Positions 8,387 to 22,945 of a stretch of 64,000 nucleotides of DNA are shown here, piece after piece. Numbering within the stretch: the stretch's first letter is position 1; each line of letters starts with the position of its first letter. Source of the stretch: Actinomadura sp. NBRC 104412 (GTDB taxonomy: Bacteria > Actinomycetota > Actinomycetes > Streptosporangiales > Streptosporangiaceae); contig NZ_BSTM01000003.1 of assembly GCF_030269515.1 (NCBI RefSeq), forward strand, positions 100,102-164,101. The letters run 5' to 3'. The position numbers and the translations under genes were made by a program. The notes beneath the pieces are model-generated. The model saw only the letters and a list, made by a program, of their open reading frames with translations. It was not told the origin of the DNA and did no database searches.

Positions 8387-8881
8387 TCAGAAGGACTCGA
8401 CGGCGCGGCGCGCCTCGGGGTCCAGGACGCCCCAGGTGATGAGCTCTTCGGTGAGCTCGGTCGGGGACTTGTCGTAGATGACCGCGAGCGAGCGCAGGTC
8501 CTCCTGGCGGATGGACAGAACCTTTCCGTTGTAGTCGCCCCGCTGGCTCTGGATCGTCGCGGCGTAGCGGGCGAGGGGACCGGCCTTGTCCTTCGGAAGC
8601 TGCTGGAGCCGCTCGAGGTCGATCACGAGTTTCGGCGTTGGCCCGAGCGGGCTCGGCGCGGCACCGCCGGGCAGCAACTCGGAGACCGGCACGCCATAGA
8701 AATCGGCGAGTTCGGCCAGCTTCTGAACGGTGACGGCGCGGTCGCCCCGCTCGTACGAACCCACGACGACGGCCTTCCAGCGGCCACGGGACTTCTCTTC
8801 CACACCGTGCAGGGACAGTCCTTGCTGGGTGCGGATGGCGCGCAGTCGCGCACCGAGAGCCTTTGCGTATTCAGACGGCAT
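8387..8881 (-). CDS. bldD: BldD, c-di-GMP-responsive developmental repressor
   Basis: 164 residues, the normal BldD length. The N-terminal XRE helix-turn-helix is nearly identical to the Streptomyces protein as I recall it (RAIRTQQGLSLHGVEEKS, VVVGSYERGDRAVTVQKL). The C-terminal domain has both c-di-GMP-binding elements at the canonical spacing: R114-G-D116 (QSQRGDYNGK) and, after eight residues, R125-Q-E-D128. BldD bound to tetrameric c-di-GMP represses sporulation genes during vegetative growth. The gene is divergent from the pyr operon, and a candidate self-binding site is at 8990-9002. Its presence is a main reason to infer a differentiating actinomycete. Confidence 0.96.
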   Translation of the reverse strand: MPSEYAKALGARLRAIRTQQGLSLHGVEEKSRGRWKAVVVGSYERGDRAVTVQKLAELADFYGVPVSELLPGGAAPSPLGPTPKLVIDLERLQQLPKDKAGPLARYAATIQSQRGDYNGKVLSIRQEDLRSLAVIYDKSPTELTEELITWGVLDPEARRAVESF

Positions 8882-8989
8882 TTGCGGCCCCCAGGCTCAC
8901 TTTCGGTTGTCGTCGGGCCCCGGGCGTACCCGGGGGGAGCCAGCTCTTTTCAGCCTGTGACGGCCTCGAAGCACTGTCTCCAGGGATGG

Positions 8990-9002
8990 TTACGGACAGT
9001 GA
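8990..9002. promoter_or_regulatory. Candidate BldD operator (autoregulation)
   Basis: TTACGGACAGTGA fits the outer positions of the published BldD core TNAC-N5-GTNA, although the inner C/G preferences are not met. It is about 110 bp upstream of the bldD start codon, in the 428-bp divergent bldD-pyrR region. BldD represses its own gene in Streptomyces, so this position is plausible. Confidence 0.45.
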
Positions 9003-9182
9003 CGGTAAAACGGCGACGGCCCCAGGTCAAGCTGATTGGAAAAAAGCGGTCGAATCCGCAGGTCTCCCTTCGGTCCGTCCGGATCGCGGCGAACCTCCCC
9101 GGGGCGCGCCCCGCCCCGGGGCCTGCGAACCGTCCCGCACGGCGCCGGGACACGCCGTGGCGGCGCCCATGGTGAACCCTAT

Positions 9183-9196
9183 GTGACCACTCTCAC
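9183..9196. promoter_or_regulatory. GTGA-N6-TCAC palindrome in the bldD-pyrR intergenic region
   Basis: TGTGACCACTCTCACC (9182-9197) has Crp-like half-sites GTGA and TCAC separated by six bases. It also fits the older BldD description AGTGA-Nm-TCACC loosely. It lies 114 bp before the pyrR start. A sister motif occurs at 19623-19636 beyond the end of the same operon. Which protein binds is unknown. Confidence 0.35.
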
Positions 9197-9273
9197 CAGG
9201 CAAGACGCCGCAAGGCCCGGTGAAGGGCAGGGATCGCGGACTGCTACCGTGAGTGCGACACAACGTCCTTTAA

Positions 9274-10897
<1,624 letters not shown>

Positions 10898-10901
<4 letters not shown>

Positions 10902-12187
10902 CCGCCCGCTTCGTCATCAAGGACGCCCGGATCCTCGGCGGCGAGCCGCGGGACCTGCTCGTCCGGGACGGGCGGATCGCCGAGACCGGCCGGAACCTCG
11001 ACGCGGCCGGGGCGGAGATCGTCCGGGCCGAGGGGCTGATCGCGCTGCCCGGCCTGGTCGACCTGCACACCCACCTGCGCGAGCCGGGGCGGGAGGACGC
11101 CGAGACCGTCGAGTCGGGCACCCGCGCCGCCGCGATGGGCGGGTTCACCGCCGTGCACGCGATGGCCAACACCGACCCCGTCGCCGACACCGCGGGCGTG
11201 GTCGAGCAGGTGTGGCGGCTGGGACGCGAGGCCGGGTACTGCGAGGTGCGGCCGGTCGGCGCGGTCACCCGGGGCATCAAGGGCGAGCAGCTCGCCGAGC
11301 TGGGCGCGATGGCCGACTCGCCCGCGGGGGTGCGGGTGTTCTCCGACGACGGCCACTGCGTCGCGGACGCGGTGATCATGCGGCGGGCGCTGGAGTACGT
11401 GAAGGCGTTCGACGGCGTGGTGGCCCAGCACGCGCAGGAGCCGCGGCTGACCGAGGGCGCGCAGATGAACGAGGGCGAGGTGTCGGCCAGGCTCGGCCTG
11501 GGCGGCTGGCCCGCGGTGGCCGAGGAGGCGATCATCGCGCGGGACGTGCTGCTGGCCCAGCACGTGGGGTCCCGCCTGCACGTCTGCCATGTGTCCACGG
11601 CCGGCTCGGTGGAGATCATCCGCTGGGCCAAGAGCAAGGGCTGGCAGGTCACCGCCGAGGTGACCCCGCACCACCTGCTGCTGACCGACGCCCGCGCGGA
11701 GAGCTACGACCCCCTCTACAAGGTCAACCCGCCGCTGCGCACCGCCGAGGACGTGGCCGCCCTCCGCGACGCGCTGGCCGACGGCACCATCGACTGCGTC
11801 GCCACCGACCACGCCCCGCACCCGGTCGAGGCCAAGGAGACCGAGTGGGCGGTGGCCGCCATGGGCATGATCGGCCTGGAGACGGCGCTGTCGGTGGTGC
11901 ATGAGGCGATGGTCGCCACCGGCCTGCTCGACTGGGCCGGGGTCGCCGACCGCATGTCCCACCGCCCGGCCGGCATCGGGCGGCTGTCCGGCCAGGGCCG
12001 TCCGCTGGAGCCCGGCGAGCCCGCCAACATCACCCTGTACGACCCGTCGCCGCGCCGCGTCGTCGACCCGATGGGCATGACCTCCAAGAGCCGCAACACC
12101 CCGTACGCCGGGATGGAACTGCCCGGCCGCGTCGTGGCCACGTTCCTGCGCGGCAGGCCCACCGTCCTGGAAGGAAGGCTTCAGTGA
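10898..12187 (+). CDS. pyrC: Dihydroorotase
   Basis: 429 residues, type I amidohydrolase dihydroorotase. It cyclises carbamoyl-aspartate to dihydroorotate. The metal-binding HxH is in [10 protein letters not shown], later His ligands are in [10 protein letters not shown], and the catalytic Asp is in CVATDHAPH. Substrate-binding NPPLR lies in [12 protein letters not shown] 10898 overlaps the pyrB stop by 4 bp and is preceded by AAGGAGG at 10884-10890. The long upstream in-frame extension is not used. Confidence 0.97.
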
Positions 12188-13352
12188 ACGTCGTGAGTGA
12201 CCGGCCGAGCGCCGGCGGACGGGACGAGCCGGTGAGCACGGCGGTTCTCATCCTCGAAGACGGGCGGGTCTTCCGCGGCGCCGCGTACGGGGCCGAGGGC
12301 GAGACCTTCGGGGAGATGGTGTTCAACACCGGGATGACCGGCTACCAGGAGACCTTGACCGACCCCTCGTACGCCCGGCAGATCGTGGCGATGACCGCCC
12401 CGCACATCGGCAACACCGGCGTGAACGAGGAGGACCCCGAGTCGCGCCGCATCCAGGTCGCCGGATACGTGGTGCGCGAGCCCGCGCGCGTGGCGTCGAG
12501 CTGGCGCGCGACCGGATCGCTGGGGTCGGCGCTGCGCGAGCAGGGCGTCGTGGGCATCGCGATCACCGGCACCCGGGCGCTCACCCGGCATCTGCGCGAC
12601 CGCGGCGCGATGCGCGCCGGGATCTTCAGCGGCCCCGCCGCCGCGGCTCCCGAACGGGAGCTACTGGAAAAGGTGCTGGCCAGCCCGTCGATGGAGGGCG
12701 CCGACCTCGCCCGGGACGTGTCCACCCCGGAGCCGTACGTGGTCGAAGCCCACGGCGAGAAGCGGTTCACGGTCGCGGCCGTCGACCTGGGCATCAAGTC
12801 GATGACCCCGTACCGGATGGCGCAGCGGGGCTGCGAGGTGCACGTGCTGCCCGCGACCAGCACGGCCGCCGACATCCTGGCCATAGGACCGGACGGGGTG
12901 TTCTTCTCCAACGGCCCCGGCGACCCGGCCGTCGCCGACTACGCGGTGGACGCGCTGCGCGGGGTCCTGGACGCCGGCACGCCGTTCTTCGGGATCTGCT
13001 TCGGCAACCAGATCTTCGGGCGCGCGCTCGGCCTGGGCACCTACAAGCTGAGGTTCGGGCACCGCGGCATCAACCAGCCCGTCAAGGACCGCACGACCGG
13101 CAAGGTCGACGTGTCCGCGCACAACCACGGGTTCGCGGTGGACGCGCCCGCCGACGGGCCGTTCGACACCCCGTACGGGCGGGCCGAGGTCAGCCACGTC
13201 AACCTGAACGACGGCTGCGTCGAGGGGCTGCGGCTGCTCGACCGCCCGGCGTTCAGCGTCCAGTACCACCCCGAGGCCGCGGCGGGACCGCACGACGCCT
13301 CCGGGCTGTTCGACCGCTTCTGCGACCTCATGCAGGGAAAGGGGCCGCGGTA

Positions 13353-13353
<1 letters not shown>
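12184..13353 (+). CDS. carA: Carbamoyl-phosphate synthase small (glutaminase) subunit
   Basis: Up to 389 residues. It is the class I glutamine amidotransferase that supplies ammonia to CarB. The catalytic triad is visible: Cys in [12 protein letters not shown], and His and Glu in [20 protein letters not shown] is the usual companion motif. GTG 12184 overlaps the pyrC stop. GTG 12232 ([16 protein letters not shown]) would remove a 16-residue tail not usual in the family and is an equally good start. The stop TAA overlaps the carB ATG by one base. Confidence 0.96.
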
Positions 13354-16716
<3,363 letters not shown>

Positions 16717-16733
<17 letters not shown>

Positions 16734-17814
16734 GCAAGAGGCCCGCCAGGACCAGGACCCCCCGCCCAAGGGGGCGAAGCCCCATGGGGGGCAAGGGGGC
16801 GAAACCCCCAATGGGGGCGGGGCCCCTGACCGGGGTGCGGGGCGGAGCCTCGCCGGGCCGGCCACGCCGAAACGAGGAACGACCGAAAGCGCGCCCGACC
16901 CGCGCGGGGGGCGTGGGGGGCCGCCCCCTCACAAAGAACGAGAGACCCTGCAAACGTCGGCCACTGTCCTGACCGTCCGCCGGGTGCAGGACTACCACGC
17001 CCTGACGCTGGTGGCCCCGGCGATCGCCGAGCGGTTCCGGCCGGGGCAGTTCGTGGCGCTGGCCGTGGGCGGTGAGCACACGAGCCGCCTGGTCCGCCGG
17101 TGTTTCGGGGTGTACGAGGTCAAGTCCGACTACGGCGGCACGGTGGAGCTGGTGTTCGCCGACCGTGAGCCGGGCACGGCGTGGCTGGCGGGCCGCCGCT
17201 CCCGCGACCAGCTCGACCTGGTCGGCCCTCTGGGACGCCCGTTCCGGCTGCCCAGGGATCCCGTGAGCTGCCTGCTGGCCGGTGGCGGGCCCGGGGGCGC
17301 GGCCCTGTTCGCGTTGGCCGACACGCTGCACAGGCGGGGCTGCCAGGTGCATTTCCTGCTGGGCGGCCCCTCCGCACGGCAGGTCTTCGGTTCCCGCATG
17401 GCGCAGCGCATCGGCGACTCCGCCACGGTCACCACCGAGGACGGCTCGCTGGGGGAGAAGGCGACCGTCCGCGACGTCATGCCCAGGGTCATCGAGGAGA
17501 CCGGAGCCGACGTCGTGTACGCGTGCGGCCCCACCCCCTTGCTGCGTGCGGTGACCCAGGTGGCGTCGGAGCACGGCCTGCCCTCGCAGGTCTCGGTGGA
17601 GTCGTTCCTTCAGGAGACGGGAGCGTGCGGCATCGGTGTGTGCATGACGTGCATACTCCCGATGCACGGTGACGACGGCCTGACCCGCATGGTCCGGGCC
17701 TGCGCGGACGGCCCCGTCCTGCGCGGCGACCGCGTCCGCTGGGGCGACCTGGGGACGATCCCGTTCGACGCCTTGGGAGCCCCCCGCGTCCTCACGGAAG
17801 GAGGCCCGCGGTGA
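16717..17814 (+). CDS. pyrK: Dihydroorotate dehydrogenase electron-transfer subunit with unusual N-terminal extension
   Basis: 365 residues. From about residue 80 on this is a typical PyrK: FAD-binding barrel, NAD-binding Rossmann part ([19 protein letters not shown]) and a C-terminal [2Fe-2S] site ([16 protein letters not shown], then RACADGPV). It passes electrons from dihydroorotate through PyrD to NAD+. ATG 16717 has GGAGGAG directly upstream and overlaps carB. It therefore adds about 80 residues of Gly/Pro/Lys/Arg low complexity, encoded by GGGGGCGAA-type palindromic repeats at 16757-16850. Family members normally start near residue 80, where no ATG or GTG is seen. Confidence 0.9.
16757..16850. 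repeat. Palindromic G/C-run repeats inside the pyrK 5' coding region
   Basis: Runs such as AAGGGGGCGAAGCCCC, CAAGGGGGCGAAACCCCC and AATGGGGGCGGGGCCCC alternate G5 and C4-5 tracts that can pair as hairpins. They look like a REP-type intergenic element. Here they sit in frame, within the carB-pyrK junction, and encode the [17 protein letters not shown] stretch of PyrK. Confidence 0.55.
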
Positions 17815-18869
17815 ACGCCGACCTGGCGACACGGCTGGGGGACCTGGAGCTGCCCAACCCGGTGCTCACCGCGTCCGGGTGCGGCGGTACGGGACGCGAG
17901 CTCGCCCAGTTCTTCGACCTCGGCCGGCTTGGGGCGTTCACGTCGACCTCGGTGATGATGCAGCCGCGGGCGGGCCGTCCCACGCCGCGCATGGCCGAGA
18001 CGCCCAGCGGCCTGCTGACCGCCATGGGGCTGCCGGGTCCGGGCATCGAGGGCTTCCTGGAGCACGACCTTCCCTGGCTGGCCGAGCGGGGCGTGCGGAC
18101 GATCGTGTCGGTCGCGGGCAACAGCGTGGAGGAGTTCGGGGACCTGTCGCGGCGGCTGCGGTCCATCCCCGGCATCGCCGCGATCGAGGTGAACGTGGCC
18201 TGTCCCAACGTCGAGGACCGTGGCCGCATGTTCGCCTGGCATCCCTCCCCGGCCGCCGCGGTGGTGAGGGCCGTGAAGGCGCACGCGCGTCCCGGCGTCC
18301 CGGTCATGGCCAAGCTGGCGCCGGACGTGGCCGACATCGTCACCATCGCGCTGGCGTGCGTGGACGCGGGCGCCGACGGCCTCACCCTGATCAACACCAT
18401 GGAGGGCATGGCGATCGACACCGGGACGCTGCGGCCCGCCCTCACCGGCGTGTCCGGGGGCCTGTCGGGGCCGGCGCTGCGGCCCGTCGCGGTCCGTTGC
18501 GTCTACCAGGTGCATGCCGCGCTGCCCCGCGTCCCCATCATCGGCGTGGGCGGGGTGGGCTCGGGCCGGGACGCGCTGGAGTTCGTCCTGGCGGGCGCGT
18601 CCGCGGTCGCCGTGGGCACCACCCTGTTCCACGACCCGATGGCCGTCCCGAGGATCCTGCGGGAGCTTGAGGAGGCTCTGGGCGCCTGCGGGATCGCCCG
18701 CGTCGCCGACGCCGTGGGCTTGGCCCACAAACCCGCCGGGTACGTACCACCGCAGGTCCGGCCCGAGCCCGCCCCCGCCACCGCCCCTGCGGCCCAGGCG
18801 CCCGAGGGGGACGGGGCAGGGGACGCTCCCGTGGCCGAGCCCGGGGAACTGAAGGAGAGGCTCTCGTGA
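17811..18869 (+). CDS. pyrD: Dihydroorotate dehydrogenase, class 1B catalytic subunit
   Basis: 352 residues. It oxidises dihydroorotate to orotate with FMN. The class 1 catalytic cysteine is Cys131 in [13 protein letters not shown], and FMN-binding [15 protein letters not shown] and [11 protein letters not shown] are present. Adjacency to the FAD/FeS subunit makes it the NAD-linked class 1B type. Many actinomycetes instead have a class 2 quinone-linked enzyme. The last 45 or so residues are a Pro/Ala-rich tail beyond the barrel. GTG 17811 follows GGAAGGAGG and overlaps the pyrK stop. Confidence 0.95.
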   Translation: MNADLATRLGDLELPNPVLTASGCGGTGRELAQFFDLGRLGAFTSTSVMMQPRAGRPTPRMAETPSGLLTAMGLPGPGIEGFLEHDLPWLAERGVRTIVSVAGNSVEEFGDLSRRLRSIPGIAAIEVNVACPNVEDRGRMFAWHPSPAAAVVRAVKAHARPGVPVMAKLAPDVADIVTIALACVDAGADGLTLINTMEGMAIDTGTLRPALTGVSGGLSGPALRPVAVRCVYQVHAALPRVPIIGVGGVGSGRDALEFVLAGASAVAVGTTLFHDPMAVPRILRELEEALGACGIARVADAVGLAHKPAGYVPPQVRPEPAPATAPAAQAPEGDGAGDAPVAEPGELKERLS

Positions 18870-19576
18870 CCGCCGTACCCGCCCCGATCGCCGTCGCCCT
18901 GGACGCGCCCGACCTTGAGACCGCCGCGCGATGGGCCACCCTGGTCACGCCGCACGTCAGTACGGTCAAGGTGGGGCTTGAGCTGTACCTGCGGTACGGG
19001 CCGGACGCGGTCGCCAGCGTCCGGGGCGCCAGCCGCGTCCAGGTGTTCCTGGACCTGAAGCTGCACGACATCCCGGCGACCGTGGCGGCCGCCGCGCGCG
19101 GCGTGGCCCGGCTGCGGCCCGCGTACCTGACCGTGCACGCCGCGGGCGGCCCCGCGATGATCCGCGCGGCGGTGGAGGCGGCGCCGTCCACCCGCATCGC
19201 GGCGGTCACCGTGCTCACCTCGCTCGGGGACGCCGACCTCGGCGCGATCGGCCTGGCCGGTCCCGCGTCCGACGCGGTGCGCAGGCTGGCCGTCCTGGCG
19301 GTGGACGCGGGCGCCCAGGCGCTGGTGTGCTCGCCGCAGGAGGCGGCGGCGGTGCGCGGCGAGGTGGGGCCGGACATCACGTTGATCACGCCCGGCGTGC
19401 GTCCCACGGGGGCGGCGAACCAGGACCAGGCCCGGGTGGCGACACCGGAGGCGGCGCTGGAGGCCGGGGCGGACCTCCTGGTGATCGGCCGCCCCATCAC
19501 CGGGGCGCCCGATCCGGGTGCCGCCGCGGCCGCCATCGCCGCCGCGCTCCGCCGGTCCTATGCGGACGCGCCCTAG
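18866..19576 (+). CDS. pyrF: Orotidine-5'-phosphate decarboxylase
   Basis: 236 residues, the normal length. It converts OMP to UMP, the last step of the pathway. The catalytic Asp-Lys-Asp array is Asp63, Lys65 and Asp68 in [11 protein letters not shown]. The phosphate-binding region near the C-terminus has [21 protein letters not shown] 18866 overlaps pyrD by 4 bp and follows AAGGAGAGG. It ends the pyr operon. There is no pyrE here, so orotate phosphoribosyltransferase is encoded elsewhere. Confidence 0.96.
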   Translation: MTAVPAPIAVALDAPDLETAARWATLVTPHVSTVKVGLELYLRYGPDAVASVRGASRVQVFLDLKLHDIPATVAAAARGVARLRPAYLTVHAAGGPAMIRAAVEAAPSTRIAAVTVLTSLGDADLGAIGLAGPASDAVRRLAVLAVDAGAQALVCSPQEAAAVRGEVGPDITLITPGVRPTGAANQDQARVATPEAALEAGADLLVIGRPITGAPDPGAAAAAIAAALRRSYADAP

Positions 19577-20010
19577 CGGCACCGGTTACGCGCGTCCGTA
19601 AAGCGTGATTAAGGGCCGCCAGGTGACGAGAGTCACGTTACGGCGAGTAGGGTGCCCGCACGGCCCTCCACGGCTCCTCTCCAGGTCCTCGGTAGACTGC
19701 GGACGGTGACGGCCCGCTCACGGTCGGATGATCGGCAAGCCCGGATGGGTGGGGGTTGCGGGGAGGGGAGTGACACGAACGGGTCATTGGGGGGCGGTTT
19801 TTCACGATCAAGCAATAGTCCCTGCAAGGCGGGGGGATGGGTGTCGCGGACGCCTGACTTGTGCACGCTCCGTATTCAGGACACCCCAAGGAGTGATATC
19901 CGTGATTTTGTGGTGTGCCAAACGGCACTTCACGTTGCCTTATGGGCGGTGAACTCGCTAGTTTCCTCACCCGTCCGACTCCGTCGAGTGGAAACCTGAG
20001 GTGACCCGGC
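19577..20010. promoter_or_regulatory. Long non-coding leader upstream of mihF
   Basis: No credible gene is seen in these 434 bp. They are less GC-rich than the genes around them, and frames crossing them have poor codon use. They hold the palindrome at 19623, a -10-like TAGACT at 19693-19698, a small hairpin GTGCC-AAAC-GGCAC at 19915-19928, and a promoter-like pair TTGCCT (19935-19940), 18 bp, TAGTTT (19959-19964) about 45 bp before the mihF start. Several promoters or a small RNA are possible. Confidence 0.4.
19623..19636. promoter_or_regulatory. GTGA-N6-TCAC palindrome downstream of pyrF
   Basis: GTGACGAGAGTCAC is a perfect palindrome apart from its central GAGA, with Crp-like spacing. It begins the 434-bp gap before mihF. 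It resembles the site at 9183 on the other side of the pyr operon. A Crp-type or BldD-type regulator could bind. Confidence 0.35.
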
Positions 20011-20337
20011 GTGGCTCTTCCGCCCCTGACCCCCGAACAGCGCGCCGCAGCCCTGGAGAAGGCTGCCAAGGCCCGCAAGGAGCGGGCCGAGGTTAAGAAC
20101 AAGCTCAAGCACGGGGGGCTCTCGCTTGCCGAGGTCCTCAAGGAGGGGCAGACCGACGACGTCATCGGGAAGATGAAGGTGTCGGCCCTCCTCGAATCGC
20201 TGCCCAGCGTGGGCAAGGTCCGCGCGAAGCAGATCATGGAGCGCCTGGGCATCGCCGAGTCCCGCCGCGTGCGGGGCCTCGGCGCCAACCAGCGCGCGTC
20301 CCTGGAGCGTGAGTTCGGCGGCGGTGGAAACCGCTGA
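20011..20337 (+). CDS. mihF: Actinobacterial integration host factor (mIHF/sIHF)
   Basis: 108 residues. It is a nucleoid-associated DNA-bending protein unrelated to enterobacterial IHF. It begins [18 protein letters not shown] and has a helix-two-turn-helix DNA-binding core ([20 protein letters not shown]). In mycobacteria and Streptomyces the family is needed for chromosome organisation and differentiation, and it lies directly before gmk, as here. GTG 20011 follows a weak GAGGTGA. Ends in a Gly-rich tail. Confidence 0.95.
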   Translation: MALPPLTPEQRAAALEKAAKARKERAEVKNKLKHGGLSLAEVLKEGQTDDVIGKMKVSALLESLPSVGKVRAKQIMERLGIAESRRVRGLGANQRASLEREFGGGGNR

Positions 20338-20473
20338 CCTTCGACTCATGGGCGGGCGCGACGGTGGTCCCGTCGCGGCCGGTGCGGACCTCTCCGATCC
20401 GCGCGGCTCCATCCCGTCCGGCTCCGGCGCATCCGAACCAGCGCCGGATGGCTCCCATCCCCGGAATGCGCTC

Positions 20474-21022
20474 ATGCGGCGCTTGACGGTCCTGTCCGGC
20501 CCGTCGGGAGTCGGCAAGAGCACGGTCGTCGCCGAGATCCGGCGGGCCCACCCCGAGGTGTGGCTGTCGGTCTCGGTGACCACCCGGTCCCCCCGGCCGG
20601 GTGAGACCCACGGGGTGCAGTACTACTTCGTCGACGACGCCGGTTTCGACCGGCTCGTCGCCGAGGGAGAGCTTCTGGAATGGGCGGAGTTCGCGGGCAA
20701 CCGCTACGGGACCCCGCGCCGCCCCGTGGAGGACCGGCTCGCCCGGGGCGAGCCGGTGCTCCTGGAGATCGACCTTCAAGGCGCCCGCCAGGTCCGCAGG
20801 TCCATGCCCTCCGCCCTGCTGGTGTTCCTGGCCCCTCCGTCCTGGGAGGAGCTGGTGCGCCGGCTGGTCGGCCGCGGCACCGAGCCGCCCGAGGTGATCG
20901 AGCGCCGTCTGGAGGCGGCCCGCGTGGAGCTGGCCGCCGAGAAGGAGTTCGACGTCACCCTGGTCAACACGTCCGTCCAGGACGTGTGCCGTGAGCTGCT
21001 AGCCTTGATGGCTGTTCACTGA
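20474..21022 (+). CDS. gmk: Guanylate kinase
   Basis: 182 residues from ATG 20474. It phosphorylates GMP/dGMP. The P-loop is [13 protein letters not shown]-binding residues are in [18 protein letters not shown] and [11 protein letters not shown], and the lid is near [17 protein letters not shown]. The frame stays open upstream to 20309, and ATG 20348, 11 bp after mihF, would add 42 residues of Gly/Ser/Pro-rich sequence. Actinomycete Gmk proteins often carry short disordered N-termini, so either start is possible. GGAA at 20463 weakly supports 20474. Confidence 0.93.
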   Translation: MRRLTVLSGPSGVGKSTVVAEIRRAHPEVWLSVSVTTRSPRPGETHGVQYYFVDDAGFDRLVAEGELLEWAEFAGNRYGTPRRPVEDRLARGEPVLLEIDLQGARQVRRSMPSALLVFLAPPSWEELVRRLVGRGTEPPEVIERRLEAARVELAAEKEFDVTLVNTSVQDVCRELLALMAVH

Positions 21023-21058
21023 CACGACGGCCCGCCGGGCGGCGGGGGTCATGTCGTG
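21023..21058 (+). other. Hairpin in the gmk-rpoZ gap
   Basis: CACGAC (21023-21028) pairs with GTCGTG (21053-21058), and GC-rich CCCGCC/GGCGGG segments lie between. This could be a partial terminator after gmk or a structured leader of rpoZ. Confidence 0.35.
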
Positions 21059-21075
21059 CCGTAGAGAAGTCCCTA

Positions 21076-21345
21076 GTGGAAGGCCACAGAGTGGCAGCCA
21101 GCAGCGAAGGCATCACCAACCCGTCGATCGACGAGCTCCTGGAGGTCGTCGACACCAAGTACGGCCTCGTGAGCATCGCGGCCAAGCGCGCCCGGCAGAT
21201 CAACGCCTACTACGCCCAGCTCGGCGAGGGCCTGCTGGAGTACGTGGGCCCGCTCGTCGAGACCCAGGTCCAGGAGAAGCCCCTGTCGATCGCGCTCCGC
21301 GAGACCCGCGAGGGCCTCCTGAACGCCGAGCCGACGGAGTCCTGA
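21076..21345 (+). CDS. rpoZ: RNA polymerase omega subunit
   Basis: 89 residues from GTG 21076, or 84 from GTG 21091 ([18 protein letters not shown]), which looks more like other omega proteins. Omega stabilises the beta-prime subunit and helps RNA polymerase assembly. The conserved core is [20 protein letters not shown] followed by [11 protein letters not shown] and KPLSIALRE. It follows gmk in the usual actinobacterial order. Confidence 0.95.
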   Translation: MEGHRVAASSEGITNPSIDELLEVVDTKYGLVSIAAKRARQINAYYAQLGEGLLEYVGPLVETQVQEKPLSIALRETREGLLNAEPTES

Positions 21346-21443
21346 GCGGTCCCGGGAGGCCGTGGAGCGCGCCGAGCCGAGGTGGGGCGTGTCAGGGCGC
21401 CCCTGGATGATCGAGCGGGCGCGCGGAATGCGATCGTAGGATC

Positions 21444-22694
21444 ATGACCTCCTCCCAGACGCGGCCGGGGCCGCGTGTCGTCCTCGGCGTGGGCGCGGGG
21501 ATCGCGGCGTACAAGGTGTGCGAGCTTCTGCGGCGGTTCACCGAGTCGGGCCATGACGTGCATGTCGTGCCGACCGAGGACGCGCTGAGGTTCGTCGGCG
21601 CGCCCACGTGGGAGGCGCTGTCGGGTCACCCCGTGTCGGCGCGGGTCTGGGACGACGTCCCTCGGGTGCCGCACGTCCGGCACGGGCAGAGCGCCGATCT
21701 GGTGTTCGTCGCGCCCGCCACCGCCGACCTGCTCGCCAAGGCCGCGCACGGCCTGGCGGACGACCTGCTGACCAACACCCTGCTGACGGCGCGGTGCCCC
21801 GTGGTGTTCGCGCCCGCGATGCACACCGAGATGTGGGAGCATCCCGCCACCCGGGCCAACGTGGAGACGCTGCGGTCCCGCGGCGCCCTCGTGATCGACC
21901 CCGCGTCCGGGCGGCTCACCGGCGCCGACACCGGCCCCGGCCGGCTGCCGGAACCCGAGGAGCTGTTCGAGGTCGCGCGGCACGTCCTGGCCCGTCCCGG
22001 CAAGGACCCGCACGACCTCGCGGGACGGCACGTGGTGGTCTCCGCGGGCGGGACACGCGAGCCGATCGACCCGGTGCGGTTCATCGGCAACCGGTCCTCG
22101 GGGCTCCAGGGGTACGCCCTGGCGCGCACGGCGGTGGCGCGCGGGGCGCGGGTCACGCTCGTGGCGGCCAACGTCGCGCTGCCGGATCCGGCGGGGGCGC
22201 GGGTCGTCCGCGCCGGGTCGGCCGAGGAGATGCGCGAGGCCGTCCTGGACGCCGCGGGCGGCGCGGACGGCGCCGCGGCCGACGCCGTCGTGATGGCCGC
22301 GGCCGTGGCCGACTTCCGTCCCGCCGGGTACGCCGGCTCGAAGATCAAGAAGGTGCCGGGCGCCGGGCCGGAGCCGATCCGCCTGGTCGAGAACCCCGAC
22401 ATCCTGGCCGAGCTGACCGCCCGCAGGGCGCCGGGCCAGGTGATCGTCGGGTTCGCCGCCGAGACCGACGACGTGCTGGCCAACGGCCGCGCCAAGCTCG
22501 CCCGCAAGGGCTGCGACCTGCTGGTGGTCAACCAGGTGGGCGAGGACCTGGCCTTCGGCCGTCCCGACAACGCCGCCGTGGTGCTGGGCGCCGACGGGTC
22601 GGTCACCGACGTGCCGCGCGGTGCCAAGGAGGCGCTGGCCGAGGTGGTCTGGGATCTGGTCGTGGCCCGCCTGGCGCCGCTTCCGGCCGCCTGA
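21444..22694 (+). CDS. coaBC: Bifunctional phosphopantothenoylcysteine synthetase/decarboxylase
   Basis: 416 residues. The N-terminal CoaC flavoprotein domain (about 1-185; GVGAGIAAYKVCELLRRF, APATADLLAKAAHGLADDLL, APAMHTEMW) decarboxylates phosphopantothenoylcysteine. The C-terminal CoaB domain (about 190-416; SAGGTREPIDPVRFIGNRSS, MAAAVADFRP, ENPDIL) ligates cysteine to phosphopantothenate. Together they make 4'-phosphopantetheine for coenzyme A. The conserved PAMN of many homologues is PAMH here. ATG 21444 follows a 98-bp gap after rpoZ. Confidence 0.96.
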   Translation: MTSSQTRPGPRVVLGVGAGIAAYKVCELLRRFTESGHDVHVVPTEDALRFVGAPTWEALSGHPVSARVWDDVPRVPHVRHGQSADLVFVAPATADLLAKAAHGLADDLLTNTLLTARCPVVFAPAMHTEMWEHPATRANVETLRSRGALVIDPASGRLTGADTGPGRLPEPEELFEVARHVLARPGKDPHDLAGRHVVVSAGGTREPIDPVRFIGNRSSGLQGYALARTAVARGARVTLVAANVALPDPAGARVVRAGSAEEMREAVLDAAGGADGAAADAVVMAAAVADFRPAGYAGSKIKKVPGAGPEPIRLVENPDILAELTARRAPGQVIVGFAAETDDVLANGRAKLARKGCDLLVVNQVGEDLAFGRPDNAAVVLGADGSVTDVPRGAKEALAEVVWDLVVARLAPLPAA

Positions 22695-22705
22695 GCCCCA
22701 TGAGA

Positions 22706-22752
22706 GGCAGGTCACGGCACCCGCGGCCGAGTTCCGTCCCGGGTGCCCTGCC
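22706..22752 (+). other. Hairpin downstream of coaBC, upstream of metK
   Basis: GGCAG (22706-22710) pairs with CTGCC (22748-22752), and GGCACCCG (22716-22723) with CGGGTGCC (22740-22747), with a 5-nt bulge and a 16-nt loop. It starts 11 nt after the coaBC stop and may act as its terminator. I could not fit it to a SAM riboswitch consensus. Confidence 0.45.
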
Positions 22753-22813
22753 GGTAAGGTCCGAAAGGGTCCCGGCGGTCCCGGTCCCGTCCGGCCGTCG
22801 CGGACATCACTTG

Positions 22814-22882
22814 TAGACTGCGGCGCGCCGAGCCGCCAACCGGCCGCGTCCCAGCGAAACACGGTCCGGCGGGTCCCGCCGG
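22814..22882 (+). promoter_or_regulatory. metK leader: -10-like element and perfect inverted repeat
   Basis: TAGACT at 22814-22819 resembles a -10 box, with no good -35 seen. Further down, CCGGCGGG (22866-22873) and CCCGCCGG (22875-22882) form an 8-bp perfect inverted repeat with a 1-nt centre. It lies 64 bp before the metK start and could be an operator or a leader hairpin. Confidence 0.3.
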
Positions 22883-22945
22883 GTGCCGTCATCCACCGTC
22901 CACCCTGCGACATCAGTCAGCAGCCGCTGCAAGGAGTTCACGTAC

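Noticed and set aside
19652..19999. 115-codon ORF before mihF
   Set aside because: Its codon use is unlike the neighbouring genes, it has no domain signal and it lies in a promoter-type, AT-richer region.
22695..22945. SAM riboswitch upstream of metK
   Set aside because: I compared the leader with SAM-I and SAM-IV core blocks from memory and could not find the conserved segments. Only generic hairpins are present.
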